Shown here piece after piece: positions 54,431-64,000 of a stretch of DNA of 64,000 nucleotides. The translations under genes were made by a program, and so were the position numbers. Under the pieces are notes generated by a model. That model saw only the letters and a program-made list of their open reading frames with translations, was not told the DNA's origin and did no database searches. Position 1 is the stretch's first letter; each line of letters begins with the position of its first letter. This DNA comes from Fragilaria crotonensis (Eukaryota > Bacillariophyta > Fragilariophyceae > Fragilariales > Fragilariaceae): assembly GCA_022925895.1 (NCBI GenBank), contig JAKSYS010000282.1, positions 1 through 64,000 on the forward strand, read 5' to 3'.

Positions 54431-56961
54431 ATGTCTGAAGACGGGACGATTTCAGAACAAGGAGGCTCAGCCGATATGAGCCGAAGAAAATGGCGAGCAC
54501 CATCTTCAGGAGCAGGCAGCATTAACTTATCATTGGAAGAACCAACCAACGGTCTTTTGTACGAAGACGAGCTCTTATGGGGCGACGACCCCAACAAGCA
54601 CTACTTCGAGTACATCATGAACAAACATGAGCGGAACTCGTCGGAGGGAGCAAGTTCTGGGAACTTAGGGCAGGCTGTATTCGCACCTCCGCTGCTAATC
54701 GACAATGCCACACCTCTGGATGCGTCATCTGCCCACCCAACACCAGCTCCTGCAGATCCAGCCACAGGATCATCCCATCCCCGTCAAACGCGGAAAGACG
54801 CCGAACAGCTGAAGAACGATCCATCTCCGCTTGCAATTGACACCAACAATGGTGAGCCAGATGGACTCCTTCGGGTCCGACAAGCTGATATTCCTTCCGT
54901 CATTTACGTGGAGAATTCAGCCCAGAAAATAATTCCAAACGGTGATGCTGCCTCGACATTTTCAAACCCTCGGCTACAACCGGTTTGCCGCAGCAAGAGA
55001 AACCTTATCATCATGTTACTCATTGTCGGAACTCTTGGAATTGTCACTTCTGTTGCCATGATCCTCGCCAAGCAGCTTCCATCGAAGGGATCCCAGCAAC
55101 AAGCTGTCGATCCCACTAGTAGTATTTCTGCAAGTGTCGCATCGGGATCTGAGAGCCCCTCGTCAATTCCGGCCGTTCTGCCATCCGAATCTCCGTCAAT
55201 TCCGGCCGTTCTGCCATCCGAATCTCCGTCAATTCCGGCCGTTCTGCCACCCGAATCTCCGTCAATTCCGGCTGTTCTGCCATCCGAATCTCCGTCAATT
55301 GTTGCTTCCTGGCAACCTTCCGCAGTGGAAAGCAAAGGGCCGTCCGAGTCTCCTACGGAAGAGCCAACAGTGCAACCTGCAACGCCGACGCGAGATCCGA
55401 CTCCAACACCGAACAACACAACCGCAGCTCCATCTTTGCCGAAAACCGCCTCGCCAACTGCGAAGGACGACACCTCGGTGCCATCATCGTCGCCCTCAAC
55501 CGACATGCCTTTCATTGCTACACCAAACGAAACCACCTCGCCAACAGTGACGAACAACACGGTGATGCCACCATCGTCGCCCCCAACCGACATGCCTTTC
55601 AATGCTTCACCAAGTGAAACCACTTCGCCAACAACAACTACACCTTCGGCCCCAGTAGCGCTCACCGACGATACAGTGGGTTTACAGACACCGTTGCCAT
55701 CGCAACAAGAAACAGTCACAGCTCCGAGCGCATCCCTGGGCCCAGAGGCGTTCGGCACTCCGTCTCCAACGCAACGAGACACAGTTATTACTCCGAGTCC
55801 CTCCCAGGCCCCTATGACATTCGACACTCCGCCCCCATCGCAAGAAGACACCGTTTTAACCCCGAGCCCCTCCGAGGCCCCTATGAAACTTGAGTCTCCG
55901 TCGCCATCGCAACGAGAAACAGTTAAAACCCTGAGCCCATCCGTTGCCCCTGTGATACACGAGACTCCATCGCCAACTGATTTTCCTTCCGAAATGCCAC
56001 TATCTACGCCGGCCCCCTCCGAGGCTGGGGATGCTACCTCTGGGATCGACCCAACCCTGGTTAGCCTGTTTGTTGATCTGTCTACCCACGACGATGGAGC
56101 TGCCCTCAAATCGTCTTCGACACCGCAGAATGATGCCCTGCATTGGCTAGCACAGGATCCGTCGCTTGATTCCTACTCCGACGAGCAAAAGGTGCAGCGT
56201 TTCGTCCTGGCCACCTTGTTTTACAGCACTGACGGCCCTGATTGGGTCAATTCGGATGGTTGGATATCTGACAGTAACGAATGTACGTGGTTCAGCTACA
56301 CTGAGTTGTGCGATGGGAGTGGGAACTTGCTTCAAGTCGATTTGCGTGAAAACTCTCTATTGGGGACACTGCCAGTGGAACTATCGTGGCTCGAATCGCT
56401 GGAAAAACTAAATTTGAAGGACAATAGTCTTTACGGGCAAATTCCGAGGGAGTTTGGCGAATTCAAGTCACTTGCGTACCTGCAATTCGCCAGGAATGAC
56501 TTAACTGGAACATTGCCGACAGAATTGGCTAGAGTTACAAACCTAGGTACGTTGGTGGTGGAACTGTCTCCAATCACATGTGCAATGGCCTTACGTTCTT
56601 TTCTCACTACTACTCCAGAGACCATCGGCCTAAGTGGCAACGCATTGGAAGGTGAAATTCCGACACAGTACGCGGCATTGACGCTTCTCGCCAGGTTACG
56701 ACTGGATGCGAACAATTTTTCCGGCAATATTCCAACTGAATTCGGCAGCATGACCAGCCTCAATTGGTCGACTTATTCGGCAATAGTTTGAAGGGAACGA
56801 TACCAACAGAATTGGGAGGTTTGCCGCGTTTGGCGAACCTCACGGTCAGTGACAACTCCTTGTCGGGCACCATGCCAGACGAACTCTGTTCGCAGGCAGA
56901 TGCTATTTACATTGCCGCAGATTGCGATGAAGTCGACTGCCCTTGCTGTAGTGAGTGTTGA
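54431..56961 (+). CDS. LRR membrane protein with Ser/Thr/Pro-rich stalk
   Basis: ATG 54431 (MSEDGTISEQGGSADMSRRK). Residues 1-190 are the cytosolic side with LLWGDDPNKHYFEY, and residues 191-213 are a membrane span (NLIIMLLIVGTLGIVTSVAM). A stalk of about 340 residues rich in Ser, Thr and Pro includes four copies of the 11-residue unit SPSIPAVLPSE and many N-glycosylation-like sites (NNTT, NETT). The C-terminal ectodomain has an LRR cap (TLFYSTDGPDWVNSDGWISD) and plant-type LRRs: LLQVDLRENSLLGTLPVELS, LNLKDNSLYGQIPREFG, LQFARNDLTGTLPTELA, LRLDANNFSGNIPTEFG. A frame change near 56765 leads to VDLFGNSLKGTIPTELGG and the Cys-rich end CDEVDCPCCSEC. Orientation N-in is inferred. Likely a surface adhesion or recognition protein. 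Confidence 0.8.
55158..55300 (+). repeat. 33-bp tandem repeat, four copies, in the LRR protein stalk
   Basis: The unit begins CCGTCAATTCCGGCCGTTCT and encodes SPSIPAVLPSE. Copies differ by single bases (CCATCC/CCACCC, GGCC/GGCT). In frame, so copy-number change alters stalk length without breaking the gene. Confidence 0.9.
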
Positions 56962-57245
56962 ATTTGTGAATGAACGTTAACAATATGTGTCATAAAATAG
57001 AACAGTAAGGGATTTCGCCATTTTGAATCACAAGTTAGTCTGCAAGGAGCAAGAATAGGATGTATCAGAAAAAATGTCAGAAGCACAAATCAATGGAATA
57101 ACTCCACTGCTTTCTTGATCCGAGTTAGGTGAAGTAGTCCGCTGGGACTCTCAAGTTCGGAGAAAGTGCGCCACCGGAAAGTTGTTGTTGCGCAATCATG
57201 GAAGGCAAGGCTCGTGAACATTTGAGCAACGTGCCAAATGAAATA

Positions 57246-58528
57246 TTACGCACACCGATTGATCGTTCTTTCGCGGTCATGGAGCTCACCTTGTTGGCAA
57301 CTGCCTTTTTCGCCGCAATCGCAACTTCGATCTTTTGTATCCTTGTGATAGTTACTCCAAGGCCCTCCTTCTGTAGAGTAGAAATCCATGGGATAGGTTG
57401 ACATGAAATCACTCTCCTCCAGGGCAACATGCAACTCGTAGGGGGACAAGACCGGTACGGCAAAGTGATGACCCCAGTCAACAGAGAGCCGTGGACAGGC
57501 AATTTGCACCCATGCGTCAAGCTGTGGTAACAAGGACAATTTCTGAGGGGATATCTCTGACAGGAGCATGACAATCGACTGTTTCTTATGTTTGATGAGT
57601 AACTGACGGATTCCTTGCAAAATGGCCGGATTCCCCTGCCGACCAAGAGTGCCTAGTATGATACAAATCTAGATCCATGAACGGCTTTCTGAATCGCACT
57701 TCGCCTCATTTCGTGCATCATGCTGTTGTCGTAAACTTCATGTGACAGGACTTTGGCATATGGATCATAACGCAGAAATTGCTTAACTTGTGGATTGGCA
57801 ATCATGCAAGCTTCCAAATGGAATCGTCCATCGGCACAAAAGACCACAATCTCTTCCTCAATATTCTTTGGAGATGTACATCCAAGAACTTCCCCAGGTG
57901 ACAAAGGCTTCACTTGGGGCAGCTTGCTCTTATACCCACGATTCTCCAAGAGCTGACGAGCCTGAACTAGGCCCTGGCGAAATTGAACAGTTCCGAGCAA
58001 AGCCAAAGGTTGTGGATGAGGGAGTGTTGCGCAGACACAGTCCACCATATGATGGACATCTATTTGCAGTTCCACAAAGACATACAGGCATGGTACGACC
58101 GTGTGCTGAATCGGTACGAGGCACGAATGGCCATAGTGGATCAGCAGCGAAGCTCCCAACGCCTTGGCGTCTAAATCTCCGACGCAACAAGCACCGTAGG
58201 TGACATCGCCGAGTATGCTGATTTGGGACAGGAACGGAGCGCATCGTTTCAAAATGTCCGCAAGTATCGTTGCGTACATCAGCAATCCTTCCGGCATTTG
58301 GAGAGCAACATGACTAGCCTGATCCTTATAGATGCGATCAAGAGATTTTGAGAGTTCAAAGTTATAAGCCGCAGGCAGGGATGATTCCTTGCAAATCTTC
58401 TCGAGAAAAACCGTGTCGACAGAAGGCGTTTCTTCAACTCGACGGCGTCGAATGATGCGACGACGAATCATGTTCGTTTCTTTTTGCAATCCTTCGGTCA
58501 CATCCGCAGGAGCGACTTCGATCGTCAT
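57246..58528 (-). CDS. DPH1: Diphthamide synthesis enzyme DPH1
   Basis: DPH1 (with DPH2) is the radical-SAM-type 4Fe-4S enzyme that starts diphthamide synthesis on elongation factor 2. Start MTIEVAPADVTEGLQKETNM at 58528. Motifs: YNFELSKSLDRIYKDQASHV, ALQMPEGLLMYATILADIL, the first cluster ligand region GDVTYGACCVGD (C114 or C115), the second VLGCTSPK (C217), and the third QIACPRLSVDWG near 57500. The C-terminus DFMSTYPMDFYSTEGGPWSN and SCDCGEKGSC fits eukaryotic DPH1 (YPMDFYA...GPW). One frame change near 57655-57635, between KAVHGS and IILGTLGRQGNPAIL, is a 1-nt difference. About 425 residues. Convergent with the LRR gene. Confidence 0.9.
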
Positions 58529-58851
58529 TTATCGAAGGGTCGCAGTCCCAAGGCTCTGCCAAGTAAATGATGCACTTGACTACTGAGGGAGTCGGGATGT
58601 TAGATAAAGATTGTCAGGGAATGTGGGCGGCTGGTGGCTGGTGGCTGGTGGCTGGTGGCTGGTGGGTGGGTGATTGGCTGGTTGGCTACTTGTACATACT
58701 CTTCTAGTAGTAGTGGTACTTGTACTGATGGTGCGAGCATGCTGATGTGTACACATGTAGATTGTAGATTGTATGATCCTCCGCACTCCGGACATTTTTT
58801 CGTTTATACTGTATACTGTATATACTACAGTATAGGGGGATTTCGTTATTA
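58529..58851. repeat. Spacer with GGCTGGT microsatellite
   Basis: Five perfect copies of the 7-mer GGCTGGT at 58629-58663, continuing as GGGTGGGTGATTGGCTGGTT. A GTATACTGTATATACTACAGTATA AT-rich palindromic run lies at 58810-58833. No gene. Confidence 0.8.
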
Positions 58852-59801
58852 GTGATGTACAGGCATGTTTATTTAAGTCAGTAGCCTTTATTATATATAC
58901 CTAAAATAACTCAGATATTGTCGTACTGTATTTTCAAAAGTAATCGTATATATTTATTTTTCAATGCACGTACTGACGTAGCATTTGCAGTAGAAAAGTA
59001 CATGGTACAAAATTTTCAGTAGAAACCTACACGGAAGAAATGTTTCACTGTGTCCGGCAATGTATATTGTATAACGTGGTACGAATCGTTGTGTAGAAAG
59101 GACAACAATTTTATGTACAAGTACTCCGTTAATGCCATATCCAGTTTGTTCGATCTGTCTAGAAATACTGGAAAATGTATTTTGAATTCCAGATTCCGTG
59201 GTACAAATTTTGCAGTAGAAAACTACATATCACTGTCGCGACGTAGTCGTGACGTAGTCTACGTGTCAGAAGTCAGAACCATGAAGTCGCCGTCAAAAAA
59301 AACGTACAACATACGCTACATGTACTATCAGCAGATCCTGGGAAGGTCCGCCAGAATCAGATTTTGTCTCGTAGCTTCTACAAGCCAAAACATACCGAAC
59401 AAAGGTGCGTTGCCAGGCCTCCCTACTCTACGACAGTACAACACTACGACATACTACATAAAACATACAATACGCGGCCAACGGCCGCCCGACAGACTGG
59501 TATTTTCCTAGAATAAGCTATTTAAGGCGCCGAATAAGAATATGACCGCCTATTTTAGACACTTTACAAATTGAAACCATTTCTACGTAGAAATTATACA
59601 TAGACTGTCTACCATGTTACTGTCGAGCTGTACAGAGGGGAAATTTAACCAAATAAAAGTGCTTATTTTAGGCAAAACTCAAGCTCCGATCAGGCACACG
59701 GGCAGAAAAACGCTTATTTTAGGCGCCGTGTCAACCTTAATTTTAGGAAGTTGAGGCGGGAACCCGGGAGATCGCCTTAAATAAACATGCCTGGTGATGT
59801 A
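58852..59801. mobile_element. hAT-like non-autonomous DNA transposon
   Basis: Perfect 18-bp terminal inverted repeats CAGGCATGTTTATTTAAG (58860-58877 and complement 59776-59793) are flanked by an exact 8-bp target duplication GTGATGTA (58852-58859, 59794-59801). The 934-bp element is AT-rich and has several subterminal copies of CTTATTTTAGGC or its complement (near 58899, 59541-59565, 59661, 59711, 59738). An 8-bp duplication with CAGG ends is the hAT hallmark. The one longer open frame inside (59050-59511) shows no transposase motif, so the element looks non-autonomous. Confidence 0.9.
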
Positions 59802-60344
59802 TGATAGTGCTGCGTGCTGCGAGTAGATGGGCTCAAATGAAGGTATGAGGCAGTAATGAATTATTAGGTAACGTATATTCATATTCGCACTGGAGATTCA
59901 GTTGCTCTCGCGGCAAATGGCGAGTGCCCAGTGCCAAGTGCGTGTATTCACTATGCACAGTGCACCGTACAAGTACTCAGGCCTCAGGCCTCAGGACAGT
60001 GCTCTACAGTCCTACGTCGTACGAGGTACTCAGTACTCAAGCATGTCATACAGTATGCAAACGATGTATGTGCTCGGAGTTGTATGCATACGATTGCATC
60101 ATACCAGCTGTACAGTTATATGCATATAGTCATGTAGACCTTTTTCACATCGCATTCATTCATTTTTTTACCTGAGAATCCATCTAGACTAAACTGAAAC
60201 ACAACCCTGCAACGGTTTTTCCAACCGTCACATTTTGGACCGGCGATAAAGGCATTCTGCATATGCATACATACCACTTGAAGAAACAACGGCCCATCAA
60301 CATAGAGCTTCTCTCTATGCGTATTCGATCCCTGCGTCGCCGCC
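59802..60344. other. Intergenic, upstream of the Trp-Arg repeat gene
   Basis: No gene. AGGCCTCAGGCCTCAGG direct repeat at about 59980-59996 and repeated GTACT/TATGCATA palindromes at 60005-60130 and 60258-60270. Confidence 0.4.
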
Positions 60345-63300
60345 ATGATCGCGTCCAGTCACATTGACGAGGAGGAGGACTCAATGAAAGATGAAGACTT
60401 CCTCTTTCACGCCAACGACGCCGAGAATGCTCTCGATGCGCTGAACAAGTTAAAGGACTTCATAGAAAAACTTGATGCAGACGCTGAACGCGTTCAGCAA
60501 GAGATCGCAAATGCAATAAAAGACTACAACAATGATTCGGACGATGACAGCGATGTAAGCGCACTTGATTTGTATGGCATCACAACAAACTTTCTGGTCG
60601 CACTTCAAGACAAGGAGAACGAAGGCATGGGAAATCCTTCGCTGCAGCAAAACACAGGAGTTTACCAGGACGCGATCCTATCACCCTTGACGCCTGCTAT
60701 TGTGTCAAAGACGCCATCTCACCGTCGTACACCATTAGCTTCTAGAGAGCAAGGTGGAAACATATCAGGTACCAGAAGGAGCCGGTTTTCGTTCAACTTC
60801 GAGCCCAGCCCCACATTGGTAACAACGCCTGCAACGACATTCCGGTATAAGCATATTTCTCTTAAAGGCGACTCTCGTCCGGATAAAAGTCTCGATCATC
60901 CGGAAATTCAGAAGGATCATCAGCTCAGTCCGAGTAGTATCAGGGTCGAATCTCCTGTCAAAGCAAATGACCCATACGAATGGGCATACGCCGTCTGGAG
61001 GGCACACGGATTAATGGGAAGGACTAGCGAGACACCCTATCGCAAGCTCGAGATCGATGTGACCGATTCTACTCCGATATCGTCGTTTCAAGTGGCAGAT
61101 ACCTCGGAATGGGATCTCTCGCCACTAGCCGCTTTTTTGCTCGACAAACGAAAGAGCAGTGCTACCAAGGGCGCGGACCGAGCCAAAGAATTCGCGAGGG
61201 AATCGACTGGGAACTTTCAAAATGTCCTTTCCACCTGGAGGAAGGGACACATGGAGGACACACCTTCTAGGACTCACGCCCCAGACTTTGCACGCCTACG
61301 AAAGCCTGACGAATTTCAAGAATTGTTGCGGAAGTGGAGAGAGGCGAGACAGGAACAGGCAGCAAGTGGCCAACAACGAGCTATGACTTACGCCTCCGAA
61401 GCCAAAACTAATCTTCAAGGCATATTGAAGATCTGGCATGATTCGCAAGCAGCCGAGTTTGAGCATTGGGCTCAAGCGCATGCAAGATCTGCGGACGAGT
61501 TTCAGGAATTATTGTCGAAGTGGAGAGAGGCAAGAGTGGATAAACGACCTGGAGATGCTGAAAGTGAACGCAAAGAGTCACTCGGCAGCATTGACGAGGT
61601 TATGGAACAATGGCGAGAGTCACATCAGACCGAGTTCGAAGACTGGGCACGCGAGCAATCGCATACATCCGACGAGTTTCAGGAGTTGCTGCGGCACTGG
61701 CGTGAAGCCTTGCCTGGCTATGAATCATCGACTCGAGACGAGCAGGATGTTATGCTGAAAGGAGCGATATCAACTTCTGGTCATGCTCTTCGAGAGGTAC
61801 ACAGCTCCCAAGACTTGGAATCAAGTACAAGCAGGAAATCGAAGAAGTTCTGGCATGATTCAAAAGAACAGGAAGTTCTGGAATCATCCACACCTCGTGT
61901 CAGTTCTCCTATCGAGTTTCAAGAACACGTGAAAACTAGCAAGGAGGAGTCGCGTGATAAGATTATTTGCACTGAAAAACTTTCAGGTATCGCGATTGAA
62001 AAATTTGATCGCCTCCTATCGAGATGGCGCGTGGCGGAAGCTAGTTCGTTTCACGAATGGGCTCGACAGCAATCATGTTGTCAATCGGAGTTCCAATCCC
62101 TTCTTCGAAAGTGGCGTGACGGAAACCCCTACGTCGGGCAAAGGAGAGAAGTGTTGCCGCCATCATCTGCATGCGAAAGCTTTGAAAGCGCTTTGGCAAT
62201 GTGGCGTCAATCTGAAACGTACGATTTTGAGGAATGGGCTAAAATGAATTCTGCTTCCTCCGATGCGTTCGATTTTCTTGTCCAACAATGGAAAGCAGCG
62301 GGAAAAGAGACGTGCGGTAAACAGGAGGACAATCGTGTTGTCAATCGGGATTTTGACATTTTGCTTTCGCAATGGCGTGCTGCAGAAGGTCCGAAGTTCC
62401 GCAAGTGGGCACGTCAAAATACTTGTTCCAGCGAAGATTTTCATACGCTATTGAAAAAGTGGCGTGATATCAGCTCAGTCATGGCGTCTGATCAGCAGAC
62501 AACCAGTGGTCGGGGTCTGTCAGACGGAACAAATGAAAAAATCGCACAGATTAGGGCTCTATGGAATGCGTCGGAAGCGTACAGCGTCGAAGATTGGGTT
62601 CAACAGCACGTATCGTCAAAGTCAGCTTTTCAGCACCTCACGAAGCAGTTTGGACACAAACATGAGGAGCAGAGTTCTGATGTAGAATTCGATGGTACCG
62701 CGTCGCGATGGCGGTCATGTATACTAAACAACTCGGGTTTCCACATGCAAACGAGTATGAGGTGCCCGTTCCAATCTCACTCAATGACTGAATGTGGCTG
62801 TGGGTATTACTTTTCGTCAAAGGGATTGAGAGCCCTAGATCTTGCTCACCTTCAGAGATCATACGGAAACTCACAGCATGTCTTGGTCGAGGGAACTCAA
62901 GAGAGAAAGCACGTTCGTTTTGCGAAGTTTACCCCCGTTCACAAAGAAGGCTCAGTAATACACATACACTCTCTCAGACTCGAAGCCCTTGATCTTGCAG
63001 TGATGCCATTATCGCTTGAATGTCTCCACAAAATCAAAACGGCAGTGCATACAAATATTATCGATGGTCAAGATAAAGAGGCTAGGCTTCGGCAGAGATC
63101 AGCAATGCAGCAGGTATTGCGTCGATGGCGTGAGGATGGACCTGATTTCGCTCGTCACAACTCTGGCAAAAATCCGAATGTGGAGATGCAGTTCCAGGCG
63201 CATCAGACCCGAAATACCCCGGAGGCTGAATCGCTTTCGACACATAGACCTTGCATCCTTGTCGATATTGAAACCGTTAGCGAAAGGGAAGAATCTGACT

Positions 63301-64000
63301 GCCAAACCCAGTTGACAAACGAGGAGAACAAACAAGACAGTGGAATCTTCGCCCAGACATGGACAACACCGAATCCAAGTGTGCATACAGGGAAGCAACG
63401 AGCCGAGGAATTTGCTCGCGATTCAAGTGGTAACTTCATGCAGCTCGTTTCAAATTGGCGGGAACCCCAAAGCACTCCACGTTGTGGCAATTCCGACGGA
63501 AAGAAACGTGCTCAAGAGTGTTCGAGACACTCGACAGGGAAATTCAGCCATCTAATTTCAACGTGGAAGTCTCGTCCTTCTAATCTTGAAGGCTCTCACA
63601 GCGACATCGGAATCGGCGTGTGCAAGAGCACTACCAGGAATACGAAAGAGCGCCAACTAGTAGACGATTGCGGCTTGAACCTCGTCAATGACGAACTAGA
63701 ACCCGTCGATGCGACCCTAGGCGAAAGCAGCGCTGTGTCTATTCACCGTTTTGCCGGATCATGCTTGAATCCTGCTGATACAATGAGCGAGAACGCCCTG
63801 ACGACCAACAATGAAAACCATGCAGGCGGCGATTGTGATCAAGCCGCGTTGTACCCATCTCGTCAAGAGGAGGCTACGTATCCCGAAAACGACGATGAGC
63901 TCCTCACTTATTGGAAGTCCAAAGTGAATCGCTATGAAGATGACCTCGAACAACGATGGGACAATGGAGAAAGCCCGTACATCAGCGAGCGTTCCGTTGC
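60345..64000 (+). CDS. Very large Trp-Arg-rich repeat protein, family unknown (runs off the window)
   Basis: An unbroken frame of 1,218 codons from the ATG at 60345-60347 (context gccgccATGa) to the window end. Residues 1-60 are acidic with a likely coiled coil (NALDALNKLKDFIEKLDADA). Residues about 110-155 are Ser/Thr-Pro-rich (LSPLTPAIVSKTPSHRRTPL), like proline-directed kinase sites. Residues about 320-775 hold eight units of a roughly 58-residue repeat with F-x2-L-L-x-K-W-R-E (DEFQELLRKWREAR at 322, also 384, 443, 524 degenerate, 582, 641, 698, 761 degenerate), each preceded by W-x-E/S...F-x2-W-A (FEHWAQ, FEDWAR, FHEWAR, FEEWAK, FRKWAR). A second motif, RAKEFARESTGNF...STWR, appears at 279, 1019 and 1055. 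No catalytic motif or membrane span seen. Possibly a structural or cytoskeletal protein. Confidence 0.85.
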   Translation, partial: MIASSHIDEEEDSMKDEDFLFHANDAENALDALNKLKDFIEKLDADAERVQQEIANAIKDYNNDSDDDSDVSALDLYGITTNFLVALQDKENEGMGNPSLQQNTGVYQDAILSPLTPAIVSKTPSHRRTPLASREQGGNISGTRRSRFSFNFEPSPTLVTTPATTFRYKHISLKGDSRPDKSLDHPEIQKDHQLSPSSIRVESPVKANDPYEWAYAVWRAHGLMGRTSETPYRKLEIDVTDSTPISSFQVADTSEWDLSPLAAFLLDKRKSSATKGADRAKEFARESTGNFQNVLSTWRKGHMEDTPSRTHAPDFARLRKPDEFQELLRKWREARQEQAASGQQRAMTYASEAKTNLQGILKIWHDSQAAEFEHWAQAHARSADEFQELLSKWREARVDKRPGDAESERKESLGSIDEVMEQWRESHQTEFEDWAREQSHTSDEFQELLRHWREALPGYESSTRDEQDVMLKGAISTSGHALREVHSSQDLESSTSRKSKKFWHDSKEQEVLESSTPRVSSPIEFQEHVKTSKEESRDKIICTEKLSGIAIEKFDRLLSRWRVAEASSFHEWARQQSCCQSEFQSLLRKWRDGNPYVGQRREVLPPSSACESFESALAMWRQSETYDFEEWAKMNSASSDAFDFLVQQWKAAGKETCGKQEDNRVVNRDFDILLSQWRAAEGPKFRKWARQNTCSSEDFHTLLKKWRDISSVMASDQQTTSGRGLSDGTNEKIAQIRALWNASEAYSVEDWVQQHVSSKSAFQHLTKQFGHKHEEQSSDVEFDGTASRWRSCILNNSGFHMQTSMRCPFQSHSMTECGCGYYFSSKGLRALDLAHLQRSYGNSQHVLVEGTQERKHVRFAKFTPVHKEGSVIHIHSLRLEALDLAVMPLSLECLHKIKTAVHTNIIDGQDKEARLRQRSAMQQVLRRWREDGPDFARHNSGKNPNVEMQFQAHQTRNTPEAESLSTHRPCILVDIETVSEREESDCQTQLTNEENKQDSGIFAQTWTTPNPSVHTGKQRAEEFARDSSGNFMQLVSNWREPQSTPRCGNSDGKKRAQECSRHSTGKFSHLISTWKSRPSNLEGSHSDIGIGVCKSTTRNTKERQLVDDCGLNLVNDELEPVDATLGESSAVSIHRFAGSCLNPADTMSENALTTNNENHAGGDCDQAALYPSRQEEATYPENDDELLTYWKSKVNRYEDDLEQRWDNGESPYISERSV

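Noticed and set aside
54904-56109. 401-codon open frame on the minus strand, antisense to the LRR gene
   Set aside because: It is the shadow of the Ser/Thr/Pro-rich stalk; composition (Gly/Val/Asp repeats) mirrors the sense codons and no family is recognised.
59050-59511. 153-codon frame inside the hAT-like element
   Set aside because: No transposase motif (no BED finger, no hAT dimerisation sequence) and low-complexity codon content; treated as non-coding interior.

Overview
The window is nuclear DNA of a stramenopile alga, most likely a pennate diatom close to Phaeodactylum tricornutum. This is inferred from several features: compact genes with few, short GT-AG introns (69-147 bp), two plastid presequences that pair a signal peptide with an A/[WF] cleavage motif (RsfS and a SET methyltransferase), Ty1/copia-type retroelements, mitochondrial ornithine aminotransferase and fumarase genes, and LRR membrane proteins of the diatom kind. 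I recognise no rRNA or tRNA gene and no CRISPR array.

Layout. 1-24.3 kb is mostly housekeeping: a decayed coding stretch (0.7-2.5 kb), RsfS/Iojap, an AP sigma subunit, a DUF445 membrane protein, a Nup88-like nucleoporin, a CRAL-TRIO protein, a Lys/Arg-rich protein, LST8, an unknown membrane protein, ornithine aminotransferase, fumarase, casein kinase 2 beta and a membrane metzincin. 24.85-39.06 kb is a block of mobile DNA: a complete copia-like LTR element (minus strand) followed by a head-to-tail array of Crypton tyrosine-recombinase elements. 39-44.1 kb holds an RNase H-fold protein, a plastid SET methyltransferase and a small Gag-like Cys/His protein. 44.47-47.34 kb is a short LTR element with only Gag/protease. 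49-58.5 kb carries SmG, a cytochrome-b5-reductase-like enzyme, two related single-pass membrane proteins (one with an LRR ectodomain) and DPH1. 58.85-59.80 kb is a hAT-like non-autonomous DNA transposon. From 60.3 kb to the end of the window runs one very long open frame with a Trp-Arg-rich internal repeat that I cannot assign to a known family.

The genes do not form operons. Possible functional links are the divergent ornithine aminotransferase/fumarase pair, both mitochondrial and both touching the urea-cycle/TCA junction, and the two LRR-type membrane proteins, which look like a duplication.

Sequence caveat. Many conserved, presumably essential genes (LST8, CK2 beta, DPH1, AP sigma, DUF445, RsfS) are broken by 1-2 nt indels, often in homopolymers. 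The two near-identical Crypton copies carry such indels at different places. Residual assembly indels explain this better than mass pseudogenisation, so these genes are annotated as CDS spans with the breaks noted.
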